From: Bacteroidota bacterium
Lineage (GTDB): Bacteria > Bacteroidota > Bacteroidia > Bacteroidales > JAAUTT01
Assembly: GCA_023429135.1 (NCBI GenBank)
Contig: JAEYWD010000028.1
Span: 62,001-126,000, forward strand
DNA length: 64,000 nucleotides
Direction of reading: 5' to 3'
Shown: piece after piece, positions 25,193-34,348 of the stretch
Numbering within the stretch: the first letter of the stretch is position 1
How the letters are laid out: each line of letters starts with the position of its first letter
Translations under genes and position numbers: made by a program
The notes under the pieces: generated by a model
Database searches by the model: none
What the model saw: only the letters and a program-made list of their open reading frames with translations
What the model was told of the DNA's origin: nothing

Positions 25193-25277
25193 GTATTGCA
25201 GAATAAAAATTTAAACATCAGGCATTTAATCTCAAAAAATCAATTCCCGGAAACCTTAAATTGATTTGAATTAAAAA

Positions 25278-25745
25278 TTACTTTATCAGAAAATATATCA
25301 ACCACGATAAAATATAGCATACCGAAACGACGATAAAGCTCAATTTGATTGACTTTCTGTTTGTTTCCAACCTTTTGATATACATCACCTGGTCAACTTT
25401 ATTTAAGGCATTTTCCTTTGAACTGGAATCTTTTATAACATAATCAAAAGCTCCCTCTTTAAGCGTTTCTACTGCAACCTGAATAGAACCCTGGCCGGAT
25501 AAGAATATGAATTCAGTTTGGGGTAGTTCTTTTTTTACTTTTTTCATAACCTGAATACCGTTCATCCCCGGTAATTCAAAATCCTGGAGCCAAACAACAG
25601 GCTTCAGATATAAATCCTTTAAGCTTTCCTCTCCAGTTAAAAATGAGTGAACTTCCCACTTATGCTTACTTGTAAAATATGAAGACAACATTTTATTAAA
25701 AGTCTCATCATCTTCAACAATGAATAACACTGGTTTCTTAGTCAT
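25278..25745 (-). CDS. Receiver-domain protein with a C-terminal membrane anchor
   Basis: 155 residues. REC domain 1-120 (EDDE pocket, Asp in WLQDFELP, Ser in FLSGQG, Lys in VIKDSS), then a short basic linker (RLETNRKSIK) and one hydrophobic helix at the very end (about 134-154, LSFIVVSVCYILSWLIYFLI). A tail-anchored receiver without any other output is rare; it could tether phosphorelay traffic to a membrane kinase. Lies 85 bp upstream of the soluble receiver gene, probably a tandem duplication followed by loss or gain of the anchor. Confidence 0.9.
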   Translation of the reverse strand: MTKKPVLFIVEDDETFNKMLSSYFTSKHKWEVHSFLTGEESLKDLYLKPVVWLQDFELPGMNGIQVMKKVKKELPQTEFIFLSGQGSIQVAVETLKEGAFDYVIKDSSSKENALNKVDQVMYIKRLETNRKSIKLSFIVVSVCYILSWLIYFLIK

Positions 25746-25829
25746 AATTAAAACTTTAGATTAGTAATTGTTTAATTTCAAATTAATAGGCATTTAGAAT
25801 ATTTTATCTAAAAATTAATATTTTCATAA

Positions 25830-26912
25830 TCAAAGGGGTATTGAAATTACAAAATCTGTTCCTTGTAAAGGTGCCGGACGGAAACTTAAATCAAACCTAT
25901 GTGCATCGGCAATCATTTTGCAAATATGTAACCCAATTCCGGTACCTTTTTCTCCTTTTGTTCCCCGTGTAGACTTATGAAATGATTTACCAAAAAGCTC
26001 AGAAGAGGTTATTCCGTTTATGCCAATGCCCGAATCGCGGATTACAAGGTCCAGTTGCTTTTCCGGTTTTTCAGTAACAATACTAATGCTACCATTATCG
26101 GGAGTAAACTTTATTGCATTGCTGAGAATATTATTAATTAGTTGTTGAAAAAGCGAACTATCCGCATTAATTACCAGATCTGCTTCTATTGTTGCAGTAA
26201 AATTCAGATTTTTCTCCTTTAATTTATCCGAATAAAGCAAATGGGCCGTTTGAATAATATCTTTTACAGCAACATTTTCCGGCCTGATTTTTAATCCGTT
26301 GGCTTCTATACTGGCCCAGTTAAGCAATTTATTGAAATAATCGACCAGAAACGTTGAACTATTAATGATAAGTTTTAAATACTCCTTGTGTTCCGAATTC
26401 ATTTTTGTATTTAAATCACCATCGTTCATAAGCATATCGGCAAAACCGGCAATGGAAGCAAAAGGAGTACGCAAATCATGGGCAATAATCTGGATAAACT
26501 CTTCTTTTGATCTTAGCATTTCCTCCAGGGCCAGTTCTTTCTCTCTCAAGCGGATTGAGGTACGCATTCTTGCTAGAATTTCTGTCTTGTTAATAGGTTT
26601 TCTTATATAATCAACAGCCCCCATATCCAATGCAGCCTCAACATCTTCAACCCCACTTTTTGCTGTTACCATTATTACGGGCACATCCCGTACATTTTTC
26701 ATCGATTTAAATGCCTTCAGAACTTCATAACCGTCCATTTCGGGCATCATAACATCCAGAAAAATTAAAACAGGCGACATAGTTTCGCATATAGAGATTG
26801 CTTCCTTACCGCTTTGCACAAGGGCAATTTTATAACCGTTTTCCTTTAAAAGATTTCCCAGTACCTTTAAATTTTCAGTGTTGTCATCCACAACCAGAAT
26901 AAAATTCTCCAT
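25830..26912 (-). CDS. REC-HisKA-HATPase response-regulator/histidine-kinase hybrid
   Basis: 360 residues from the ATG at 26912; an in-frame ATG at 26936 adds eight hydrophobic residues. Receiver domain at about 1-118 (VDDNTENLKVLG; Asp in LIFLDVMMPEMDG), then a helix into a HisKA domain (IIAHDLRTPFASIAGFADML, phospho-His about 150) and a HATPase_c domain with N-box NNILSNAIKFTPD, DSGIGI and GTGIGLHICK. No membrane segments, so cytosolic. This REC-kinase order is typical of Bacteroidota relay kinases that respond to another kinase. Divergent from the large hybrid kinase at 27251. Confidence 0.95.
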   Translation of the reverse strand: MENFILVVDDNTENLKVLGNLLKENGYKIALVQSGKEAISICETMSPVLIFLDVMMPEMDGYEVLKAFKSMKNVRDVPVIMVTAKSGVEDVEAALDMGAVDYIRKPINKTEILARMRTSIRLREKELALEEMLRSKEEFIQIIAHDLRTPFASIAGFADMLMNDGDLNTKMNSEHKEYLKLIINSSTFLVDYFNKLLNWASIEANGLKIRPENVAVKDIIQTAHLLYSDKLKEKNLNFTATIEADLVINADSSLFQQLINNILSNAIKFTPDNGSISIVTEKPEKQLDLVIRDSGIGINGITSSELFGKSFHKSTRGTKGEKGTGIGLHICKMIADAHRFDLSFRPAPLQGTDFVISIPL

Positions 26913-27250
26913 CACTACCCAAATTATCAGTAACAATCGTTAAAAACCATAATTTCAGACACCTGTTAGTCAATAAAGAGTGACTTTCATTTCTATTTTA
27001 GAACGATTTATATTAAAGTTAACTTTTTTTTCGAACAAAAAATCAACATTTTCTAAATTCAAAATACTTTTTAATAAAAACTGCACTTAGTAGCTATAAA
27101 TTAAATACATAAAACAACAACAAACCAGAAAAAACATAACGTTATTGGATTAAACTCAGCAATATGGGGCCAACTTAATTTATGCATTTAAATGAACTTT
27201 AACAACATTGATATGAATACTTTTTTTACTAAATTTAAGTAGCATCAACT
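26913..27250. other. Divergent intergenic region between two kinase genes
   Basis: About 340 bp, very AT-rich, between divergently transcribed kinase genes, so it must hold both promoters. No perfect TAnnTTTG box with spaced TTG was found; the best partial box is TAAATTTA near 27230. No hairpin, repeat or small protein-like frame recognised. Confidence 0.5.
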
Positions 27251-30200
27251 TTGTTCCAGGTGAATGATTATCAGAAAATAGATCGGGACTTTTTACTTAA
27301 CGTTGCAGGGGTTGGATTAATAAAGATTCGGAACAACGGACAGATAGTTTATTACAACCGCTCCGGAGCAAACATTCTGGATCTACCTTATGGCGAGATT
27401 AGGGAAGAATATAACCTGTATAATTTTCTTGGTGCAAATGAAACGAAAGAGGTATTGTTTGCTTACGAAAATAAAGAAGTTGAGATTACCACACTTAAAA
27501 GCCAATTTAAAACTGTAAACATAAGCGCCTGTCCTGAGGGCGACGAGTATATTCAGCTAGTTGTAACAGATATAACAGAAAGGTCAAAAATAAAAAAGGA
27601 ACTGGAATTTGAACGTAACATGTTTAAAATGTTTATTGATCAGATTCCGGCTATTATTTACTTTAAGGACCTGGAAAGCCGGTTTGTTGAAGTAAACAAA
27701 GTTAAACTCGATGAATCCCGCACGACCAGAGAGGAACTTATTGGCAAATCCGATTTTGATACATATCCGTACGAGCTGGCTAAAGTTAAATATGACGATG
27801 AACAGGAAATTATCAGAACACAGAAAGGCATTACAAAAACAGAAATTATAAATACCGGCGAAGGAGAACGATTGCTTCTTACTTCAAAAATGCCCAGGTA
27901 CAATCAGGATGGAGAAATAATAGGAACCTATGGTTTTTCCTGGGATATCACCGACCAGAAAAAAATTCAGGACGCCCTTAAGGAGAGTGAACACTTGTAT
28001 CAGGCCATTGTAACTTCGTTAACAGAAGGAATTATTCTTATGAATATTAATGGAGTTATTGATGCTGTTAACGAAAGTGCATTGTCAATTATCGGACTTA
28101 ACGCCAAACAGGTAAAAGGGGAAAGTCCCGTGGAAACTGAGTGGTTTATGGAATTCAACGATATTAAATGCTCGATACATGAACCTGCATTGACAACAAT
28201 TAAAACCGGAACCTCTCTTTTAAACAAAATAGCAAGAATTCATAAACCCGATAATACTATAACCTGGATAAAACTTAATACCCAATATTTAATACATCCG
28301 ACCACCAAACGTCCCTATGCTGTTTTAACCTCGTTTACCGATATTACCGATTACAAAAACTACGAAGAAAAACTAAAGGAAAATGTTAGAAAATTAGAGC
28401 TTTCGCTTTTCGGGAGTGGATCAACATTATGGGATTGGTCAATATCAACGGGAAAAATTGTAGAATTTTCCTACACGGAAGAGAACGGTATTAAGCAGAT
28501 TGATAGAAGTTCGGCCCTGGCCGATTGGCAAAACCTGGTTCATCCGGACGATAATTGGCATGTTAACTTTATGCTGGAAAAGCATTTAGCCGGCGAAACT
28601 TCATTTTTCAAAAACGAATTCAGGCTGAAAAGTATTGATGGCAACTGGAAATGGGTTTTATGCACAGGTAAGGTTGTAGAAAGAGACCCGAACGGTAAGC
28701 CCATTCGCTTCCTGGGAACCAATTTCGACCTGACTTCATTGAAATCAATAGAAGAAAATTTTGGCCGTTTTCATCCTTATCAGGAAATACTCTCGGAAAT
28801 ATCGTTAAGTCTGAACAATTTTAACGATTTTGATATTAACCTCAATAATGCCCTCAGGTTGGTTGGAGAGCAGACCGATGTTGGAAGAATCTTTATAGTT
28901 GAAGACAATCTTCCCGGGAAATCGGTATCGTGCACATTTGAATGGGTAAATGCAGGCATATCTCGCGAGAAGAAAAAAAACAAAGAAATTCCATATAATT
29001 CCCTTCCTTTCTGGAATGCTAACCAAGGTTTTATCGAAATAAACACCTCTTCTCAAAAGGAAATCTCAAAGGAAGCGAGTGAATTTCTACGAAAAAGAGG
29101 AACTGTATCCTTATTGGCTTTCCCTATAATAATTGACGAGAAGTCAATAGGAGTATTTGGAATTGAAGACTGTACCGAAGCAAGAATATGGTCAAAATAC
29201 GAAATTGACTTTTTTAGAACCTTTGCTGCCATTTTTTCGACCGTTTATAAAAAAAACGCTGTTGAATCATCATTGCGAAAAAGTGAAGCAACCAACAGGG
29301 CAATAATATCATCGTTACCCGATATTATTATACATTTTGACAAAAAAGGCAACCTGCTTAACTGTAATTACTCCTGCGCCAATATTCACTTTCTGGATAA
29401 TCTTAAACTTCTTGGTAATCTGACTCAACTCTCAGTTGACCCCTTATCTGAACTGTTTCAAAACGCAATCAGGGTTTGTCTGGAGCAAAACGAGTCGTAT
29501 TTCGAGTTCACAACCGGCGATAATGAAATTAAATATTTTGAAGCAAGGTTTTGCAAAATCAGTAAAGATGAAGTTATTACCTCCTTACATAATATCACCG
29601 GTACTAAAAAACACGAACAACAGCTTAAAAGTGCAGTAGAGCAAGCTGAGAAGGCAAATCAATCGAAAAGCGAATTTCTTGCCAACATGAGTCATGAAAT
29701 AAGGACTCCCATGAATGCTATTCTCGGATTTAGCGAAGCCCTTTACCATAAGGTAAAAGATCCTGTGCAAAAAAGCATGCTTCAGTCCATTTTATCGAGC
29801 GGAAATATTCTTTTATCACTCATTAACGACATACTCGATATGTCGAAAATTGAAGCTGGTAAGCTCGAGTTAAACATCCAATCCGTAGATCTTGGAAACA
29901 TTGTAACAGAAATAATTCAAATTTTCACTCAAAAAGCCCGGAAAAAGGGATTGAATCTTTCTTCCATATTTCTGGAATCGCTTCCAAGACTAAAACTTGA
30001 CGAAATCCGGATCCGGCAGGTTTTGTTGAACCTTGTGGGTAATGCCGTTAAATTTACCGAAACAGGATTTGTTTGTGTAAAAATAATATTCAACCAAACT
30101 GATCACTACCAGGGAAACCTGATAATAGAAGTTGAAGATTCAGGTATAGGGATTGAAATATCGCAGCAGGAAAACATTTTTGAAGCCTTTCATCAGCAGG

Positions 30201-31090
30201 ACGGACAAAACACCAGAAAGTACGGAGGAACTGGTCTGGGATTAGCGATATCCAAAAAACTGGTGCAGAAAATGAATGGCCAGATAAACCTTGAGAGTTT
30301 ACCAGGCAAGGGATCAAAATTTTCTGTAATTATAAATAATGTAGCTTACACCGGTAAGATATCACCAACCCCAGATTCCAGTCTGGCAAACACCAATATT
30401 GTGTTTAAAAATTCAATAATACTTATAGTTGACGATGTGAATTCAAACATCCTGGCTGTTAAAAGCCTTCTCGATAATGAAAATCTTGACATTTTAGGAG
30501 CCGAAAACGGAGAAATTGCGCTGGAAATATTAAATCATTACATCCCGCATCTAATACTTATGGATATTCGAATGCCAGGTATGGACGGCTTCGAAGTTAC
30601 TCAAGCCATTCGTAAAAACCCGAAATTAGGTGGCATTCCTGTTATAGCCCTTACAGCGTCGGTATTCGACTCCAGAAAAATTGAAGAAAGTCAACTTTTT
30701 AATGGCATATTGTTTAAACCAGTTAAAAAACAAGCATTAACCGGTGAGCTTCAAAAGTACTTACAATTTGATGTAATACGGGAAGAAACAGAAACCGAAA
30801 ACTCATGCGAAATTTATGAATCTCCCGAAGAGAGAGCTGAGTTACTGAATAGCCTCAGGGGAGCGCTCTATAAGGAATGGGAACTGGTGAAGGAAAAACT
30901 CATCCTGTTTCAGATTGAGGATTTTATTTACCACATGGAGCAGATAGCCTTAAAATATAAAAACAAAGATTTAAATACATACTTAACGGAAGCAAAATCC
31001 CTGGCAGACTCATTGGAAATTGAAAGTCTGAATTTAAAAATCAAGGAATTCCCAAAAGTAATCGAGATTATTGCCTTAAAAGTGAATTGA
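27251..31090 (+). CDS. Large hybrid sensor histidine kinase (multi-PAS, GAF, HisKA, HATPase, REC, HPt-like tail)
   Basis: 1279 residues from a TTG; a GTG three codons later is equally possible and no ATG is available because a stop lies at 27236-27238. Domains: PAS (about 10-110), PAS with IPAIIYFKDLESRFVEVN (about 120-240), PAS (245-370), PAS (380-500), GAF (520-670), PAS (685-795), HisKA with MSHEIRTPMNAILGFSEAL (His about 815), HATPase_c (NLVGNAVKFTE; DSGIGIE; GTGLGLAISKKLV), REC (Asp in LILMDIRMPG, about 1102) and a helical tail resembling HPt. No membrane helix: a cytosolic sensor. Strong paralogue of the kinase at 32285; 43 bp before the FIST gene. Confidence 0.95.
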   Translation: MFQVNDYQKIDRDFLLNVAGVGLIKIRNNGQIVYYNRSGANILDLPYGEIREEYNLYNFLGANETKEVLFAYENKEVEITTLKSQFKTVNISACPEGDEYIQLVVTDITERSKIKKELEFERNMFKMFIDQIPAIIYFKDLESRFVEVNKVKLDESRTTREELIGKSDFDTYPYELAKVKYDDEQEIIRTQKGITKTEIINTGEGERLLLTSKMPRYNQDGEIIGTYGFSWDITDQKKIQDALKESEHLYQAIVTSLTEGIILMNINGVIDAVNESALSIIGLNAKQVKGESPVETEWFMEFNDIKCSIHEPALTTIKTGTSLLNKIARIHKPDNTITWIKLNTQYLIHPTTKRPYAVLTSFTDITDYKNYEEKLKENVRKLELSLFGSGSTLWDWSISTGKIVEFSYTEENGIKQIDRSSALADWQNLVHPDDNWHVNFMLEKHLAGETSFFKNEFRLKSIDGNWKWVLCTGKVVERDPNGKPIRFLGTNFDLTSLKSIEENFGRFHPYQEILSEISLSLNNFNDFDINLNNALRLVGEQTDVGRIFIVEDNLPGKSVSCTFEWVNAGISREKKKNKEIPYNSLPFWNANQGFIEINTSSQKEISKEASEFLRKRGTVSLLAFPIIIDEKSIGVFGIEDCTEARIWSKYEIDFFRTFAAIFSTVYKKNAVESSLRKSEATNRAIISSLPDIIIHFDKKGNLLNCNYSCANIHFLDNLKLLGNLTQLSVDPLSELFQNAIRVCLEQNESYFEFTTGDNEIKYFEARFCKISKDEVITSLHNITGTKKHEQQLKSAVEQAEKANQSKSEFLANMSHEIRTPMNAILGFSEALYHKVKDPVQKSMLQSILSSGNILLSLINDILDMSKIEAGKLELNIQSVDLGNIVTEIIQIFTQKARKKGLNLSSIFLESLPRLKLDEIRIRQVLLNLVGNAVKFTETGFVCVKIIFNQTDHYQGNLIIEVEDSGIGIEISQQENIFEAFHQQDGQNTRKYGGTGLGLAISKKLVQKMNGQINLESLPGKGSKFSVIINNVAYTGKISPTPDSSLANTNIVFKNSIILIVDDVNSNILAVKSLLDNENLDILGAENGEIALEILNHYIPHLILMDIRMPGMDGFEVTQAIRKNPKLGGIPVIALTASVFDSRKIEESQLFNGILFKPVKKQALTGELQKYLQFDVIREETETENSCEIYESPEERAELLNSLRGALYKEWELVKEKLILFQIEDFIYHMEQIALKYKNKDLNTYLTEAKSLADSLEIESLNLKIKEFPKVIEIIALKVN

Positions 31091-31133
31091 TTATGTTCTT
31101 CATAATTTTTAATTATTAATCGGAGGAAAAAAT

Positions 31134-32273
31134 ATGAAAATTGAACAGTGCAAATGGTCCTTGCAACAAGGATGGATGTCAGGTAAACCAGGGGAATTAT
31201 CGGATTCGGCTCAGTTGGTTTTCGCCTTCGGTGGTAGTAAAATTATGGATAACTCAGAACTTTTCAGAAGCATTAAAGGAATTTATAAGAATGCCATAAT
31301 AATGGGATGCTCCACCTCAGGAGAAATATGCGATACCATTGTTATGGACGATTCTCTGGTAACAACAGCAGTAAACTTTGAACATACCTCTATTGCAGGA
31401 GGACGAATAAAACTTAAGGATTTCGGGAATAGCTTTGATGCCGGCAAACACCTTTCCGGTTTAATCAGTCATAAGGATCTAAACCATGTTATTGTATTTT
31501 CCGACGGACTGGAGGTAAATGGCAGCGAATTGGTACGAGGATTAACTTCTTCGTTACCCCGAAATGTTACTGTTACAGGCGGATTAGCAGGAGATGGGGC
31601 TGCATTCCGGAAAACTTATGTAATCTGGAACGAAACAGTAGAGACTGGTACAATTGCCATTCTTGGTTTATATGGAAATAGAATTCGAATAGGATTCGGT
31701 TCTTTGGGCGGTTGGGATGCCTTTGGTCCGCAGCGGTTGGTTACCCGTTCCAAAAACAATGTATTGTACGAATTAAACGGCGAATCAGCTTTAGATTTGT
31801 ATAAAAAATATCTGGGCGAATATGCCAAGGATCTTCCTGCTTCCGGATTACTTTTCCCGCTAAATTTAAGAACAAGCACCAATGATGTTGGTGTTGTAAG
31901 AACAATATTAGCAGTGGACGAGAACGAAAAAAGCATAACTTTTGCCGGAGATATTCCTGAAGGTTCTTATACACAGTTCATGAAAGCCAATTTCGACAGG
32001 TTAATTGATGGTGCAACATCAGCGGCCAAAACCGGGTACGAAGCAATTGGTTCCCGAACTCCGGATTTGGCTTTACTTATTAGCTGTGTTGGACGTAAGT
32101 TGGTTCTTAAACAAAGAGTTGAAGAAGAAATTGAAGGCGTACGGGACATAATTGGAAAAGCATCTGTAATAACTGGATATTATTCATATGGCGAAATATC
32201 TCCTTTTACACCCAACGCTAAATGCGAATTGCATAACCAAACCATGACCATTACTACCTTTTTGGAAGAATAA
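31134..32273 (+). CDS. FIST-domain sensor protein (NosP-like)
   Basis: 379 residues spanning the FIST N domain (about 25-215; AQLVFAFGGSKIM, AIIMGCSTSGEI, VTGGLAGDGAAF) and FIST C domain (about 220-360; ALDLYKKYLGEYAKDLPASGLLFPLNLR, SVITGYYSYGEISPF). FIST proteins are cytosolic signal-input modules; one group (NosP) binds haem and nitric oxide and controls a partner histidine kinase. The 12-bp gap to the next kinase gene and the character of that kinase fit this. A good purine-rich RBS-like stretch, CGGAGGA, precedes the ATG. The ligand here is inferred, not seen. Confidence 0.93.
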   Translation: MKIEQCKWSLQQGWMSGKPGELSDSAQLVFAFGGSKIMDNSELFRSIKGIYKNAIIMGCSTSGEICDTIVMDDSLVTTAVNFEHTSIAGGRIKLKDFGNSFDAGKHLSGLISHKDLNHVIVFSDGLEVNGSELVRGLTSSLPRNVTVTGGLAGDGAAFRKTYVIWNETVETGTIAILGLYGNRIRIGFGSLGGWDAFGPQRLVTRSKNNVLYELNGESALDLYKKYLGEYAKDLPASGLLFPLNLRTSTNDVGVVRTILAVDENEKSITFAGDIPEGSYTQFMKANFDRLIDGATSAAKTGYEAIGSRTPDLALLISCVGRKLVLKQRVEEEIEGVRDIIGKASVITGYYSYGEISPFTPNAKCELHNQTMTITTFLEE

Positions 32274-32284
32274 CCCTTACAGCA

Positions 32285-34348
32285 ATGCATAATTTATTAA
32301 AAAGACAACTACAAAAGCATTTGGGGAAATCCAGTATTATACCGGACGATTTAAGCGGATTTATCGAGGCAATAAATGCAGCTTATGAGAGCTTTGATGC
32401 TGATCGTAAAATGCTCGACCGATCACTTGAGTTAAGTACAAATGAGCTGCTTCAGGCTAACGCGGAAATAATGGCTATTATTGAAGCTATACCCGATGTG
32501 GTTTTCGGGATGGACAAAGAAGGAGTTGTCAGAAGTTACAAAGCAGGAGGGTCGTACAATTTCTATATACCGCCTCAGATAATGTTAGGCAAAAAAATAA
32601 CGGACCTGCCTTTATTTACCGATCAGAATAAACTTGAAAACATTCTTAACGAAATAAACAAAACAAAGAGCTTTGACAGCTTTGAATATAAAATACTCAA
32701 TGACAATCAGGAATTTATATACGAAGCCCGGTTATTCCCTGTTCAGAATGACCAAATTATTATTATAATGCGCGATGTTACTAAAAGGGTTAAAATAGAG
32801 CAGGAAATAAAAAAACATCGCGACAACCTGGAAAAGAGCGTTGCTGAAAGAACCCGGGAATTAATGATTGCTAAAGAACAAGCCGAGGCAGCCAACCAGG
32901 CAAAAAGTGAATTTCTTGCGAATATGAGCCACGAAATACGAACGCCTATGAATGCTATTCTTGGTTTTAGCGAAGCATTATTTCATAAAACAGACGATTG
33001 CAACCATAAGAACATGCTTCAGTCGATATTAACTAGTGGGAATATACTTCTTTCGCTAATTAACGATATTCTCGACATGTCGAAAATAGAAGCCGGGAAA
33101 CTTGAACTTAACCTGCAGGAAGTTAATTTAAAGCATATTATAAATGAAATAAGACAAATTTTCTTTCAAAAAGCAAAATATAAAGGAATAGAGTTGTCAA
33201 CAACAGTTCCCGATTCATTACCCAATTTTCAACTGGACGAAATCAGGATCCGGCAAATAGTCCTGAACCTGGTAAGTAATGCGATAAAGTTTACCGAAAA
33301 AGGATTTGTTTCTGTTAAGGTTGAATTTAATCCAATTTCGTCTAACCAATGTTTGCTTAAAGTAATTATTGAAGACTCGGGGATAGGAGTGCAGGAATCG
33401 GATCAGGAACTCATTTTTGAGGCCTTTAAACAGCAAAGCGGTCAGAATTCAAGAAAATATGAAGGCACAGGGTTGGGACTGGCAATTACAAAAAAACTGG
33501 TTCAGAAAATGAATGGGCACATCGAGCTGCATAGTATACAAGGAAAAGGATCGAAGTTTAGTATAATATTTCCCGAAATTGAGTTCATGGAAAAAAAGCA
33601 GCACACAGTTAATAACGACAAACAGGATCCCGTTTTGAATATTAAATTCGGGAAATCGCTGTTATTAGTCGTTGACGACGTGAAATCCAATATAAAAACC
33701 GTTCAAAGCCTTATCGACAATCCCGAAGTAACTATTCTGGAGGCAGAAAACGGTGAAATAGCTCTTGAAATTTTAAATCATCATATCCCCGATTTAGTGT
33801 TTATGGATATCCGAATGCCAGGCATGTCGGGTTACGAAGTAACTGAAAAAATAAGGGCAAATAAAAAATTAAAAAACATTCCGGTAATAGCAGTTACAGC
33901 ATCAGTTTTCGATTCCAGGAAACTAAACAGTTCTAATCTTTTTAACGGAATAGTTTACAAACCCTTAAGCAAGAGTAGTCTGACAAATGAACTTAAAAAA
34001 TATTTGCCTTTTATTGTCGTTGGCGATGAGGCTAAACATATAAAAGTTAGCGAGGATGAACATGAAATACCTGAAAAGCACACACTGCTTGAATTAATTA
34101 TAACACTTAAGAGCGAATTGTATAATGAATGGACAAACATAAACGAAAAAGGCCTGATTTTCAAAATTGAAGAGTTTGCCAATCACTTGGGTGAATTGTC
34201 CTCAACAGTTAATATAAAACCCCTGAATAACTATTGCAGGGAACTAAATTCTGCGCTGGAAACCCTTGATGTAGAAAAGCTTAGAATTGAAGTTCAGAAA
34301 TATCCCGATGTAATAAAAGAATTATCGGATCTGTATGATAGGGTTTAA
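32285..34348 (+). CDS. FIST-associated hybrid histidine kinase (NahK-like)
   Basis: 687 residues. The N-terminal helical segment (LLKRQLQKHLG, then FIEAINAAYESFDADRKML and SLELSTNELLQANAEI, about 1-62) is the type found in kinases encoded beside FIST/NosP proteins. Then PAS (about 63-165), coiled coil, HisKA (MSHEIRTPMNAILGFSEALF, His about 219), HATPase_c (NLVSNAIKFTE; DSGIGV; GTGLGLAITKKLV), REC (Asp in LVFMDIRMPG) and a degenerate HPt-like tail. The kinase-to-tail part is closely similar to 27251-31090, indicating tandem duplication around the FIST gene. Its stop overlaps the convergent kinase gene's stop by three bases. Confidence 0.95.
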   Translation: MHNLLKRQLQKHLGKSSIIPDDLSGFIEAINAAYESFDADRKMLDRSLELSTNELLQANAEIMAIIEAIPDVVFGMDKEGVVRSYKAGGSYNFYIPPQIMLGKKITDLPLFTDQNKLENILNEINKTKSFDSFEYKILNDNQEFIYEARLFPVQNDQIIIIMRDVTKRVKIEQEIKKHRDNLEKSVAERTRELMIAKEQAEAANQAKSEFLANMSHEIRTPMNAILGFSEALFHKTDDCNHKNMLQSILTSGNILLSLINDILDMSKIEAGKLELNLQEVNLKHIINEIRQIFFQKAKYKGIELSTTVPDSLPNFQLDEIRIRQIVLNLVSNAIKFTEKGFVSVKVEFNPISSNQCLLKVIIEDSGIGVQESDQELIFEAFKQQSGQNSRKYEGTGLGLAITKKLVQKMNGHIELHSIQGKGSKFSIIFPEIEFMEKKQHTVNNDKQDPVLNIKFGKSLLLVVDDVKSNIKTVQSLIDNPEVTILEAENGEIALEILNHHIPDLVFMDIRMPGMSGYEVTEKIRANKKLKNIPVIAVTASVFDSRKLNSSNLFNGIVYKPLSKSSLTNELKKYLPFIVVGDEAKHIKVSEDEHEIPEKHTLLELIITLKSELYNEWTNINEKGLIFKIEEFANHLGELSSTVNIKPLNNYCRELNSALETLDVEKLRIEVQKYPDVIKELSDLYDRV

